From: Oscillospiraceae bacterium
GTDB taxonomy: Bacteria > Bacillota > Clostridia > Oscillospirales > Oscillospiraceae
Length of the DNA stretch: 53,628 bases
Assembly: GCA_017619715.1 (NCBI GenBank)
Contig: JAFZRS010000020.1
Coordinates: 1-53,628, forward strand
Reading direction: 5' to 3'
Below the pieces are notes generated by a model. The model searched no databases and was not told where the DNA came from. It worked only from the letters and a program-made list of their open reading frames with translations. Below are positions 7,475 through 15,325 of the stretch, piece after piece (within the stretch, counting starts at the first letter, position 1; each line of letters begins with the position of its first letter). Position numbers and translations under genes: made by a program.

Positions 7475-7957
7475 ATGCGGGAGATACCGTATGACCGTGC
7501 GAAGGCAGTGGACTACGCACGCCGTTGGGCATTGGGGCGAAATCCTGCCTATTATGATTTTGAAGGGGTAGGGGGCGACTGTACCAACTTCGCATCCCAA
7601 TGCCTGTACGCAGGAGCAGGCGTGATGAATGATACGCCGGTTACCGGCTGGTACTACCGTTCGGCAGCGAACCGGACGGCATCGTGGACAGGCGTTGTAT
7701 ATCTCTACCGCTTTTTGACGGACAATCGCTCCGTGGGGCCTTTTGCCCGGCGTGTGGCGTCCTATGAGGTACAGCCCGGCGACATCGTGCAGTTGGGGGA
7801 CGAAAACGGACACTTCTATCACTCGCCGGTCATTACGGCTGTACAGCCGCAGATTCTGGTGGCGGCACATAGTGAGGATGCGTTGGATAGACCGTTGGAC
7901 ACCTATGCGTTTGCCGCCGTGCGGTTTCTACACATCGAGGGTGTGCGGACGTGGTAA
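7475..7957 (+). CDS. Amidase_6 domain protein (putative NlpC/P60-like cell-wall amidase)
   Basis: A 160-residue protein that is essentially one Amidase_6 domain, a papain-like fold family often acting on cell walls. The opening YDRAKAVDYARRWALG is typical. The likely nucleophile is Cys36 in GGDCTNFASQC and the likely His is His113 or His116 in GHFYHSPVI, followed by AAHSEDA. No signal peptide or transmembrane helix is present, which is odd for a wall enzyme and would fit a mother-cell or spore-associated location. CATACAAT at 7450-7457 looks like a mother-cell sigma -10, but it sits only about 5 bases from the GGAGGTG ribosome site, so it is not called. It ends at a bidirectional terminator. 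Confidence 0.8.
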   Translation: MREIPYDRAKAVDYARRWALGRNPAYYDFEGVGGDCTNFASQCLYAGAGVMNDTPVTGWYYRSAANRTASWTGVVYLYRFLTDNRSVGPFARRVASYEVQPGDIVQLGDENGHFYHSPVITAVQPQILVAAHSEDALDRPLDTYAFAAVRFLHIEGVRTW

Positions 7958-7981
7958 TCGGGATACAAAAAAGCATGAATA

Positions 7982-8020
7982 GAAGCGGACACTTGATGAG
8001 CCAAGTGTCCGCTTCATTTT
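7982..8020. terminator. Bidirectional terminator
   Basis: GAAGCGGACACTTG (7982-7995) pairs with its complement at 8002-8015, followed by CATTTTAA on the plus strand. It separates the Amidase_6 gene from the convergent mntP, whose stop overlaps it. Confidence 0.65.
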
Positions 8021-8603
8021 AACCCAGCAGGTTCTTCAAAAAGATTTCCAAGCCGATCAGGATCAGGATCAAGCCGCCCAAGACGGAGGCTCGCCCCGCC
8101 AGTACCGTACCGAACCGCTTGCCGATGGAAAGCCCGATAAGACACAGGAAAAAGGTTACCGCGCCGATGATGAGGGATTCTACCAGCGCGGTGACAAAGC
8201 CGTAGTCTGCGATGGTGAATCCCACAGAGAGCGCGTCGATGGAGGTGGCGATCCCCTGTATCAGCAGCGCGCGCATACCCACGGCAGGGGCTGTTTCATC
8301 GTTGCGGCGGCGCAGACCTTCCCAAAGCATTTTGCCGCCGATCCAACCAAGCGCTGCCAGCGCCGCCCAGGGGATAAACCGCTGCAGGGCGGAAAACGCA
8401 GTGGCAACGGTGTGAACGCCTAACCATCCCGTTAGAGGCATCAGTATTTGGAAAGCGCAGAATACACCGGCAATCAGACAGGTTTTGCGCCGTGACATAT
8501 GCGGCTCGTTGAGTCCGTTTGCCATGGAGACGGAAAAAGCGTCCATCGCCAGTCCCACGCCGAAGAGGATACTGCGAAACAAGAATGCGGCAGACCAAGT
8601 CAA
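8019..8603 (-). CDS. mntP: Manganese efflux pump MntP
   Basis: MntP exports excess manganese across the membrane. The 194-residue protein has six predicted transmembrane segments in two three-helix repeats, each with a conserved Asp motif: GLAMDAFSVSMANG near the start and GIATSIDALSVGF in the second half. The start is TTG: AGGAGGA lies seven bases upstream and no ATG or GTG fits. The gene is 35 bases behind the M18 aminopeptidase gene, an enzyme class that uses divalent metals, and probably shares its transcript. In other bacteria mntP is often under the yybP-ykoY riboswitch; none is seen here. Confidence 0.9.
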   Translation of the reverse strand: MTWSAAFLFRSILFGVGLAMDAFSVSMANGLNEPHMSRRKTCLIAGVFCAFQILMPLTGWLGVHTVATAFSALQRFIPWAALAALGWIGGKMLWEGLRRRNDETAPAVGMRALLIQGIATSIDALSVGFTIADYGFVTALVESLIIGAVTFFLCLIGLSIGKRFGTVLAGRASVLGGLILILIGLEIFLKNLLG

Positions 8604-8638
8604 GTGATCTTCCTCCTGTTAGATAAAAAATGCATGAT

Positions 8639-9913
8639 TCAGCGGATTTCCACGGTCTCTCCGTGTGCGTGGAGAGATGCTTCGTAGCAGGCGGTAACGG
8701 CGTTGACAAAATGTGATACGTCTGCGGAGGCAACAGTCTCAAAGCATGAATGCATAGCAAGCTGTGCCATGCCGATATCCACCGTGTTGACCGGTGTGCC
8801 GACCGCGGCGATGTTCCCCAGCGTTCCGCCGCCCGGTTGATCCGGACGGTTGGAGTAATGCTGTACCGGCACGCCGCGCCGGCGGCAGATCTCGGCAAAG
8901 AGTGATGCGGAGACGGCGTCGGTAGCATAACGGGGTGAGTGTTTGATCACTACGCCGTTACCTAATATAGGTGCTTCGGTACAATCCGCCAGCTCCGGGT
9001 GGTTGGGGTGTTTACCGTGTCCGTTGTCGCAGGAGAGAAGGAGCGAATGGCGCAGCAGCTCGTTCGTATCAACACCGGCAAAGTCCGCAATCCGCGCCAC
9101 CACGCCGGGCAGTGCTGTGGAGGCGGCGCCCTGTTTGGTCTCAGAGCCGATCTCCTCGTTGTCATACACGCACAGCACCGGGACTGCGCGGTTTTCTTCC
9201 GCCTCTAAGAAGGCGCGGGCGCAGGTGAATACACAAGAGAGGTCGTCCAGCCGCGGTGCGGAGATAAACGCACCGTCGCCGCCCCAAATCGCACCGGGCT
9301 GGTTGTTGTAGAGGAATAGATCGGTGGCGAGAATGTCGTTCGTCTCACAGCCTGCCTGTTGTGCCAACTCCCGGTAGAACTGCCCTGCGGCGGCGGCAGT
9401 ACCGTACAAGGGGATCAGGTCCGTGGCAGGATCGTATTTCCGTCCCTCGCCCCATTCCCGGTTGAAGTGTATCGCCAATCGTGGAATCAGCACCATGTCG
9501 CGTTTAAAATCAACCAACTGCGTGCGAATACCGCCGCTATCGCGTATTACAATTCTTCCGGCAATGCTCAAGGGTCGATCCAGCCAACTGTCCGACAGCA
9601 TGCCGCCGTACCGTTCCACGTTCAGCCGTGTATAATCGCCGCCTGTCAGCTCCGATCGATCCCGCAGACGAAAACAGGGGGAGTCGGCGTGAGAGGCGGT
9701 GATCATCAATCCGCCGGGTTTCTCCTTGGGCAGACGAAAGGCAATCAACGACCTGCCGTAAGGCGTCATATAGTATTTTCCGCCTGCCGCCAGCGGTTGA
9801 GACGTATCCGGCAGGGGGGAGTATCCGCGGCTGCATAGCAGTGCGCGCAGTTTTTCAATGGCGTGGAAGGGTGTAGGGCTCTCTTGTATATCACGAAGCA
9901 GGGAAGGCAGCAT
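8639..9913 (-). CDS. apeB: M18 family aminopeptidase
   Basis: A cytoplasmic zinc aminopeptidase that removes acidic or other N-terminal residues. The 424-residue protein has the family landmarks: ITASHADSPCFRLR (His and Asp metal ligands), LDDLSCVF (bridging Asp), YDNEEIGSETKQGA (catalytic and ligand Glu pair), SCDNGHGKHPNHPEL, and near the end DIGMAQLAMHS with the last His ligand. The ATG at 9913 has GAGGTG six bases upstream. The frame is open a further 197 codons upstream, but that stretch overlaps the oppositely transcribed gene and lacks family sequence, so it was rejected. It is the first gene of an operon with mntP. Confidence 0.93.
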   Translation of the reverse strand: MLPSLLRDIQESPTPFHAIEKLRALLCSRGYSPLPDTSQPLAAGGKYYMTPYGRSLIAFRLPKEKPGGLMITASHADSPCFRLRDRSELTGGDYTRLNVERYGGMLSDSWLDRPLSIAGRIVIRDSGGIRTQLVDFKRDMVLIPRLAIHFNREWGEGRKYDPATDLIPLYGTAAAAGQFYRELAQQAGCETNDILATDLFLYNNQPGAIWGGDGAFISAPRLDDLSCVFTCARAFLEAEENRAVPVLCVYDNEEIGSETKQGAASTALPGVVARIADFAGVDTNELLRHSLLLSCDNGHGKHPNHPELADCTEAPILGNGVVIKHSPRYATDAVSASLFAEICRRRGVPVQHYSNRPDQPGGGTLGNIAAVGTPVNTVDIGMAQLAMHSCFETVASADVSHFVNAVTACYEASLHAHGETVEIR

Positions 9914-10069
9914 GGTCAACACCTCACAAAGTATAATGCGGCGTGCAGTATTTTTACCAGTATAGCACAGTATGTTCGTGCTGTACAGTGCAAACAGGGC
10001 TTTTCCGCGCCGCACCCGGTGCGCCATGGATTCATAGAATGGCAAAACGCGAAAAAGGAGCGTAACGCA

Positions 10070-10474
10070 ATGGAACAACAGGAAATGTATAACGTGCCGC
10101 AGACCGCCACGCAACGCGAATACGACGCGTTTGTGCAAACGCATCCCGGGCGCGGCAGTCTGCGCGTACAGGTTTCCACCGCCCGGGGGACGTTCCCGGT
10201 GCCGGGAGCGGTGGTGGAGGTAACACGTTCGTTTGGCGGAGTGCGCCGGATTCTGTACAGTGCGCTTACCAACAACTCGGGCGTGGTGGAACATATGATT
10301 TTGCCGGCTCTGCCGGCGGATTTCTCCCGGCAGGAGTCCACGGCGGAAAACAGCGGAACGGTATATGAAGTCTCCGTGTATCACCCGTCCTTTACACCGC
10401 TGCAAAATAGCTCCGTGGAGATATATGATAAAATCGAAACGATCCTCCCCGTAGCGCTGCAGCCTCTGGTCTGA
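10070..10474 (+). CDS. Transthyretin/carboxypeptidase-regulatory-like single-domain protein
   Basis: A 134-residue protein with one beta-sandwich domain of the carboxypeptidase regulatory-like (transthyretin-like) type at about residues 28-130. It shows the pattern GRGSLRVQV, then PVPGAVVEV, a variable loop, TNNSGVVEHMILPALP, YEVSVYHPSF, and a final hydrophobic ILPVALQPL. No signal peptide is visible. AAAGGAG precedes the ATG at 10070; an in-frame extension to 9863 lacks a ribosome site. CATAGAAT (10033-10040), about 30 bases ahead of the start, resembles the -10 of mother-cell sigma factors. The gene is 23 bases before the SpoIID-like gene, and the two are almost certainly one operon. Such domains usually mediate binding; the partner is unknown. 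Confidence 0.8.
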   Translation: MEQQEMYNVPQTATQREYDAFVQTHPGRGSLRVQVSTARGTFPVPGAVVEVTRSFGGVRRILYSALTNNSGVVEHMILPALPADFSRQESTAENSGTVYEVSVYHPSFTPLQNSSVEIYDKIETILPVALQPLV

Positions 10475-10497
10475 TAAAAAAAAGGGGGGAAACGACG

Positions 10498-11838
10498 GTG
10501 GCATATCCCATTGTTCCCGAGAGCATTGTGGTGCATCTCGGTTTTCCGGATCAGCCGGCGGAAAATATAACGGTACCTTTTGCCGACTACATTAAAAACG
10601 TCGCGTCCAGCGAAATATACCCCACATGGCCGGACAGCGCCATACGCGCCAATATACTGGCGCAGATCTCCTACGCGCTCAATCGTGTCTACACAGAGTA
10701 TTACCCCAGTCGGGGCTATAATTTCGACATTACCAATACCACCCAGTTTGATCAGGCGTACACACAGGGCGGCGAGGTATTTGAGAATATCGGACGTATC
10801 GTAGATGAAATCTTCAATAACTATGTGGTGCGTCAGGGTCGGGTAGAACCGCTGTTTGCCCAATTCTGTGACGGCGTGCAAAGTCAGTGCAACGGTTTAT
10901 CACAATGGGGCACGGTATCACTTGCCAATCAGGGACTGACACCCTACGAAATTTTGCAATACTATTATGGCAATAACATCGGCATTGTGGAAAACGCGCA
11001 GGTAGGTGTCAACGTGCCGTCCTATCCTGGGGTCGCTCTGCGGCGCGGCTCTTTCGGCGAGGAGGTGCGCCAGCTTCAGATCGAGCTCAACCGCATCGGA
11101 AAGAACTTCCCGGCGATCCCGGCGATCCCGGAGGTAACAGGGGTGTTCGACGTACCCACCGAACAGGCGGTCATACGCTTTCAGGATATTTTCAATCTGC
11201 AGGTGGACGGCATTGTGGGCAAGGCGACATGGTATAAAGTCAAGGAGATCTACAACGGCGTCAAACGGCTGTCAGAGCTGACAAGCGAGGGAATTACCTT
11301 CAGCGAAGCGGAGCAGGTGTATCCGCGCATTTTACGCCGCGGCGATACAGGTATCGCGGTGGGGATCGTCCAGTATTATCTGGCGTTTTTGGGGTATTTC
11401 TATCCCGATTTGCCGCCTATCGCCATTACGAGGGAGTTCGATCAGGCAACGTATGATGCGGTGTTGACTTTCCAGAATAAATACGGCTTGCAGGTGGACG
11501 GCATCGTGGGACGCAACACATGGAACGAACTGCAGCGGGTCTACCGCGACGCCGTGCGGGATCTGCCACAGGATTACCAGACCTATATCGGCGAGGCGTA
11601 TCCGGGCTTCTTTCTGGTGCGCGGCGACGTGAATGCCTACGTGTCGAGATTGCAGAGCAATCTGCGGCGCATTGCCCTGCGGGATCCCTATATTCCGGAG
11701 ATACAGGTCACCGGCGTATTTGACGAGGCGACCGAGCAGGCTGTCAAGGCGCTGCAGCGGGAATTGGGCTACGACGAAAACGGCGTGGTGGGACCTCTCA
11801 TGTGGAGTGAGATCAGCACACGGGGACGCGGCTATTAG
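10498..11838 (+). CDS. SpoIID/LytB-like domain protein with three peptidoglycan-binding domains
   Basis: A 446-residue protein. Residues about 8-160 resemble a compact SpoIID/LytB lytic transglycosylase domain: YIKNVASSEIYPTWP (Glu39 at the catalytic Glu position), the following ANILAQISYALNRV helix, and GLSQWGTVSLANQG (133-146) leading to EILQYYYG, matching the SpoIID GMSQYGA...EILKHYY end. The usual GHG before that motif is replaced by a CDGVQSQC segment (Cys124, Cys131). Three PG_binding_1 repeats follow (about 181-246, 277-345, 370-442), each ending in a DGIVG- or NGVVG-like turn and a Trp. There is no signal peptide. The GTG start has a run of six G upstream. The fold call is good; catalysis is inference. 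Confidence 0.8.
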   Translation: MAYPIVPESIVVHLGFPDQPAENITVPFADYIKNVASSEIYPTWPDSAIRANILAQISYALNRVYTEYYPSRGYNFDITNTTQFDQAYTQGGEVFENIGRIVDEIFNNYVVRQGRVEPLFAQFCDGVQSQCNGLSQWGTVSLANQGLTPYEILQYYYGNNIGIVENAQVGVNVPSYPGVALRRGSFGEEVRQLQIELNRIGKNFPAIPAIPEVTGVFDVPTEQAVIRFQDIFNLQVDGIVGKATWYKVKEIYNGVKRLSELTSEGITFSEAEQVYPRILRRGDTGIAVGIVQYYLAFLGYFYPDLPPIAITREFDQATYDAVLTFQNKYGLQVDGIVGRNTWNELQRVYRDAVRDLPQDYQTYIGEAYPGFFLVRGDVNAYVSRLQSNLRRIALRDPYIPEIQVTGVFDEATEQAVKALQRELGYDENGVVGPLMWSEISTRGRGY

Positions 11839-11865
11839 CGTCCGGCGTCCCCGGTGAATTCTCCG

Positions 11866-11894
11866 TAGACAAATCAGGAAATCTGTGGTAGAAT
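11866..11894 (+). promoter_or_regulatory. Promoter of the thymidylate kinase gene
   Basis: TAGACA (11866-11871), a 17-base spacer and TAGAAT (11889-11894), 41 bases before the GTG start. Confidence 0.5.
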
Positions 11895-11935
11895 GACACA
11901 GTAATGTAAATATACCGGAAGAAGAGGAACGCATC

Positions 11936-12607
11936 GTGAGAGGCAAACTGATCGTATTTGAGGGAACGGACGGCTCGGGAAAAGCCACGCAGACGGCGCT
12001 TTTATGTGAGGCGTTGGCAAGGCGGGACATTCCGTTTCGCAAGCTGGCATTTCCCTGTTACGGTCAACCCTCCGCCGCGCTGATCCAGCTCTATTTGAAC
12101 GGCGCCTTCGGCGCGCATGCCGACGATGTGAACGCCTATGCCGCGGCGTCCTTCTTTGCAATGGACCGCTATGCCTCCTATCGGCAGGATTGGGGCGAAT
12201 ACTATGCCTCCGGCGGACTGCTGATCGCCGATCGCTACACCACCTCCAACGCCGTACATCAGACGGTGAAACTCCCCGAGGAAGAGCGCCGCGTGTTTCT
12301 CGACTGGCTCTTTGATTATGAATACCGCCTTTTACAACTGCCCCGACCCGATCGGGTAGTGTATCTGGATATCCCCACAGAACTAACGGAGCAGATGCTG
12401 CGCCGCCGGGAGCGGGAGACGAATACACACGCGGATATCCACGAGCGTGACGAGGCGTATCTGCGCCAGTGCCGGGAGAATGCCTCCTTCGTAGTGGACT
12501 ACTGCGGCTGGACGCGCATCAACTGCGCCTCCGGCGACGTGCTGCGTACGAAAGAGGATATCCACACCGAGGTGTGGGACAACCTCTCCGATTTGCTTGT
12601 CCCTTAA
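11936..12607 (+). CDS. Thymidylate kinase-family protein
   Basis: A 223-residue P-loop kinase of the thymidylate kinase family (dTMP to dTDP). It shows FEGTDGSGKATQ (P-loop, residues 8-19), the DRY motif twice (AMDRYASYR and IADRYTTSN, the latter with the nucleoside-binding Arg), and YLDIPTELTEQMLRRRERE as the lid-like segment. The start is GTG at 11936 with AAGAGGAA upstream. The family includes real Tmk and a more divergent clostridial type often annotated as deoxynucleoside kinase; LAFPCYGQPSAALIQLYLNG fits Tmk-like substrate loops, but the exact nucleotide is not certain. It is monocistronic. Confidence 0.85.
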   Translation: MRGKLIVFEGTDGSGKATQTALLCEALARRDIPFRKLAFPCYGQPSAALIQLYLNGAFGAHADDVNAYAAASFFAMDRYASYRQDWGEYYASGGLLIADRYTTSNAVHQTVKLPEEERRVFLDWLFDYEYRLLQLPRPDRVVYLDIPTELTEQMLRRRERETNTHADIHERDEAYLRQCRENASFVVDYCGWTRINCASGDVLRTKEDIHTEVWDNLSDLLVP

Positions 12608-12618
12608 GAGAAAAGGGA

Positions 12619-12642
12619 GAAGGGACGCCTTGCGTCCCTTTC
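12619..12642. terminator. Weak bidirectional hairpin between convergent genes
   Basis: AGGGACGC (12621-12628) pairs with GCGTCCCT (12632-12639), flanked by an A-rich left side and TTTCC. The loop is short and the T-run poor, so the call is tentative, but it is the only candidate between the two convergent genes. Confidence 0.4.
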
Positions 12643-12655
12643 CAGTGTGCTGATT

Positions 12656-12844
12656 TCAGTTGCAGCCGCAACCACAGCCGCAACCACAGCCGCAACCACA
12701 GCCGCAGTTGTCGCTGTCATCGCCGCAACCGCAGCCGCAGCCGCAGTTATTGCAGCCGCAGCCGCAGTTGTTGTTGGACAGGAGAAATACAACCAGGAGA
12801 ATGATGACGATCAGCCATATGTAGGAGTTGTTGTTGGAGCACAT
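12656..12844 (-). CDS. Cys-Gly repeat membrane microprotein
   Basis: A 62-residue protein: a short polar start (MCSNNNSY), one transmembrane helix (about residues 9-23, WLIVIILLVVFLL), then an Asn/Cys/Gly tail with about 15 cysteines in CG and NNCGCG repeats broken by DDSDN. The ATG at 12844 is chosen because GAGGTG lies six bases upstream; a GTG three codons earlier overlaps that site. A mother-cell-type promoter motif lies 32 bases upstream. Small one-helix proteins with Cys/Gly-rich tails are common in spore-formers and some are coat proteins, but no defined family was recognised. The tail could cross-link by disulfides or bind metal; this is inference. Confidence 0.75.
   Translation of the reverse strand: MCSNNNSYIWLIVIILLVVFLLSNNNCGCGCNNCGCGCGCGDDSDNCGCGCGCGCGCGCGCN
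12665..12706. repeat. 12-base tandem repeat in the Cys-Gly gene
   Basis: Three perfect copies of GCCGCAACCACA (12665-12700) and a half copy encode the CGCG tail in reverse. A related block of GCAGCC hexamers lies at about 12727-12770. Unit lengths are multiples of three, so copy-number change would keep the frame. Confidence 0.9.
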
Positions 12845-12846
12845 CG

Positions 12847-12876
12847 TTGTCACCTCGCTTCAAATATTGGTATGAT
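12847..12876 (+). promoter_or_regulatory. Vegetative-type promoter of mltG
   Basis: TTGTCA (12847-12852), an 18-base spacer and TATGAT (12871-12876), 66 bases before the mltG start. It interlocks with an opposing sporulation-type promoter. Confidence 0.5.
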
Positions 12877-12903
12877 ATTGTATGTATCTGCGCCGGAAGA
12901 GGT
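12876..12903 (-). promoter_or_regulatory. Mother-cell (sigma-E/K-like) promoter of the Cys-Gly gene
   Basis: On the minus strand ACC (12901-12903), 16 bases, then CATACAATA (12876-12884) match the sigma-K pattern (AC, 15-16 bases, CATAnnnTA) and the sigma-E -10 (CATACAnT). The distance to the ATG is 32 bases. Confidence 0.5.
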
Positions 12904-12941
12904 ATCTTGTCCGCCGCAGAATACGGGAAAGGAAGAAAAAC

Positions 12942-14057
12942 ATGGCAAACAAGTCCGGTGACAATAGACACGACACCGCCAGTTGGGACGCCGGTAAGGT
13001 GCGCCAAGGCGCGGCGCAGGAGAGAAACCGCCGCAACCGGCGCAAGAAGTTTCCCTTGGGGGTCTATTTCACCTGTGTGGTGCTGGCATCTGTATTGCTG
13101 GCAGGTGTCGGCTGGTTACTTGTCAACGACCTGTGCTCACTGAGTAAAGCGCCGGTCACCACAGTCATCACCGTGGACGAAGGCGACAGCGTAGGCGCCG
13201 TGGCGGGTAAATTGAAGGATGCCGGATTGATCAACTATAAGTGGTTTTTTCAACTGATGGGCGGTTTTCTCCACGCAAAGGAGACCATCGATCCGGGTGA
13301 ATACGAGCTCAATTCCGATATGGATTACCGGTGTCTGATCCAGTCCATGCACAATTACGCATCTGCCGCCACCGTGCGCGTTACCATTCAAGAGGGTCTG
13401 ACCGTCAACGATGTCATTGACATTCTGGTGGAGAACGAGGTTTCGACCCGGGAAGATCTGGAAGATGCCGCCGCAAACGTTCACTATGCCGAATACCCGT
13501 TCCTGGACGATGCGTTCCTGGGTGATATCAACCGTATGTCCGGGTATCTATTCCCGGATACGTACGATTTTTACGTGCATGAAAACGCCGTTTCCGCCCT
13601 TGGCAGAATGCTCAATAACTTTAAGCAGCGCACTGCCGAGCTGGAGCAAGACATTAAAGCTTCTCACTACTCTCTTGATGAAATAGTGACCATCGCATCG
13701 CTGATCGAGAAGGAATCGGGCAGTACGGACGATTATGCTACTTTTTCTTCCGTGATCTACAACCGGTTGGGTGCCGGTTGGAAGCTGCAAATCGACGCCA
13801 CCATCAACTTCATCAAGAATACCAGCACTCTGAACATCACCTATGACGATCTGAAGATCGACAGTCCCTACAACACCTATCTCTATGACGGACTGCCTGC
13901 CGGTCCCATCTGCAATCCCAGCCTAAAATCCATCGAGGCGGCGCTGCATCCCAATCAGACCTCTTACTGGTATTGGTATGCCCACGACGGTGTGACCCAT
14001 TTCTTCACCAACAGCAGTGATTTTACCGCCTATGTGGACTTGCACCCCAACCAATAA
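12942..14057 (+). CDS. mltG: Endolytic transglycosylase MltG
   Basis: Membrane-anchored lytic transglycosylase that cuts nascent glycan strands and so ends their elongation. The 371-residue protein has a basic cytoplasmic start (about 1-40), one transmembrane helix (about 40-62), a LysM-like region and the YceG catalytic domain. The catalytic Glu is Glu256 in IASLIEKES; IDATINF, SPYNTYLYDGLPAGPI and the final YWYWYAHDGVTHFF are family signatures. The ATG at 12942 has AAAGGAAG upstream; an in-frame ATG at 12882 lies at the promoter and was rejected. The U32 gene follows 12 bases later, a pairing also seen in other Firmicutes (yrrL-yrrN/O region of Bacillus subtilis). Confidence 0.95.
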   Translation: MANKSGDNRHDTASWDAGKVRQGAAQERNRRNRRKKFPLGVYFTCVVLASVLLAGVGWLLVNDLCSLSKAPVTTVITVDEGDSVGAVAGKLKDAGLINYKWFFQLMGGFLHAKETIDPGEYELNSDMDYRCLIQSMHNYASAATVRVTIQEGLTVNDVIDILVENEVSTREDLEDAAANVHYAEYPFLDDAFLGDINRMSGYLFPDTYDFYVHENAVSALGRMLNNFKQRTAELEQDIKASHYSLDEIVTIASLIEKESGSTDDYATFSSVIYNRLGAGWKLQIDATINFIKNTSTLNITYDDLKIDSPYNTYLYDGLPAGPICNPSLKSIEAALHPNQTSYWYWYAHDGVTHFFTNSSDFTAYVDLHPNQ

Positions 14058-14069
14058 GAGGACATGAGC

Positions 14070-15290
14070 GTGAAAAAGGCGGAACTGCTGGCGCCTGCCG
14101 GCGATATGGAAAAACTGAAAATGTCCGTTTTATACGGCGCCGATGCGGTGTACCTTGCGGGCACCGCATTTGGTATGCGCGCATTTGCGGGGAACTTTAC
14201 CGATGAAGAGCTGCCTGCGGCGGTGCGCTTTGCCCACGATCACGGCGTCCGTGTCCATGCGGCGGTGAATACCATGCCCAGAAACGGCGAGGTGGATCAC
14301 CTGCCCGCCCATTTGGAACATCTTGCCGAGGCGGGTGTGGACGCGCTGATTGTGGCGGATCTGGGTACATTTCAGTTGGCGGGGAAATACGCGCCGCAAT
14401 GTGAAAGGCACATATCCACCCAGCAATCGGTGTCCAATTACGCCACCGCCACCGCCTGGTATGAGCTGGGTGCGCGGCGTGTGGTGCTGGCGCGGGAATT
14501 GACCTTGGACGAGATCCGGGAGATAAGGCATCGCGTTCCGGCGGAATTGGAAATGGAGGTCTTTGCCCACGGCGCTATGTGCGTATCCTATTCCGGACGG
14601 TGTCTCCTGTCCAACTATATGACCGGGCGTGACGGCAACCGCGGCGAATGCGCGCAGCCCTGCCGCTATCAGTACGCGCTGATGGAGGAGAAGCGTCCCG
14701 GCGAGTATTTCCCGGTCATTGAGGACGAGAAAGGCTCTTACATTCTCAATTCCCGTGATATGTGCATGATCGACCACGTAGGGGAGCTGATGGACGCCGG
14801 CGTGGACTGTCTGAAAATAGAAGGGCGCGCCAAATCCCCCTACTATGCCGCCATCATCACCGGCGCTTACCGCCATGTAATAGACGCTATCGCCGCCGGT
14901 CGGAGCGTCGATCCCGTCTGGCGCGACGAGGTGGAGCACGTCAGCCACCGCCATTATTCCACCGGCTTCTATTTCGGCTACCCCGGGCAATATTACCGGG
15001 ATTCCCGCTATATCCGGTCCTGGCAGATCTGCGCCGTGGTGACAGATTGCGATGACGGCGGAAATGCCACACTGTCTCTTCGCAATAAATTTGCCGTAGG
15101 CGAGACGGTGGAAATTGTCGGACCTAATGTAAAGCCTTTTTCCTTTACTGTAACTGATTTATATGACGAAAATGGTTTTTCCTTGCAGGAAATACGCACG
15201 CCGCAGCAGGTATTTCATATGCGCCTGCCATGTAAAGTGCCGTCCATGAGCTTTGTGCGGCGCGCTGTGGATTTAGGCGGCGAGGAATAG
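14070..15290 (+). CDS. U32 family protein, probable tRNA-hydroxylation (TrhP-like) enzyme
   Basis: A 406-residue member of peptidase family U32. The family signature EVFAHGAMCVSYSGRCLLS is complete, and four Cys (the two in it, then GECAQPC) fit the iron-sulfur ligands proposed for U32 proteins. The opening KKAELLAPAGD is typical. Although named peptidases, characterised relatives (TrhP, RlhA) act in RNA hydroxylation; the gene next to mltG in Bacillus is of the TrhP type, so a role in 5-hydroxyuridine of tRNA is likely but inferred. GTG at 14070 is preferred because AGAGGA (14057-14062) lies seven bases upstream; ATG at 14064 would be one base from it. Confidence 0.9.
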   Translation: MKKAELLAPAGDMEKLKMSVLYGADAVYLAGTAFGMRAFAGNFTDEELPAAVRFAHDHGVRVHAAVNTMPRNGEVDHLPAHLEHLAEAGVDALIVADLGTFQLAGKYAPQCERHISTQQSVSNYATATAWYELGARRVVLARELTLDEIREIRHRVPAELEMEVFAHGAMCVSYSGRCLLSNYMTGRDGNRGECAQPCRYQYALMEEKRPGEYFPVIEDEKGSYILNSRDMCMIDHVGELMDAGVDCLKIEGRAKSPYYAAIITGAYRHVIDAIAAGRSVDPVWRDEVEHVSHRHYSTGFYFGYPGQYYRDSRYIRSWQICAVVTDCDDGGNATLSLRNKFAVGETVEIVGPNVKPFSFTVTDLYDENGFSLQEIRTPQQVFHMRLPCKVPSMSFVRRAVDLGGEE

Positions 15291-15291
15291 C

Positions 15292-15319
15292 TTGACAAGC
15301 GGCAAAAATGTGGTACAAT
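15292..15319 (+). promoter_or_regulatory. Promoter of the alaS T-box transcript
   Basis: A perfect TTGACA (15292-15297), a 16-base spacer and TACAAT (15314-15319), immediately after the U32 stop. Confidence 0.8.
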
Positions 15320-15325
15320 AGCCAC

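Noticed and set aside
9914..10504. N-terminal extension of the M18 aminopeptidase
   Set aside because: It overlaps the transthyretin-like gene on the other strand, lacks family sequence, and the ATG at 9913 has a good ribosome site.
11821..11853. Terminator of the SpoIID-like gene (CGGGGACGC with GCGTCCCCG)
   Set aside because: The stem encloses the stop codon and has no T-run after it; possible but not supportable.
12665..12770. CRISPR-like or satellite array
   Set aside because: The repeats are 6-12 bases, multiples of three, without spacers, and encode the CG tail of a small protein.
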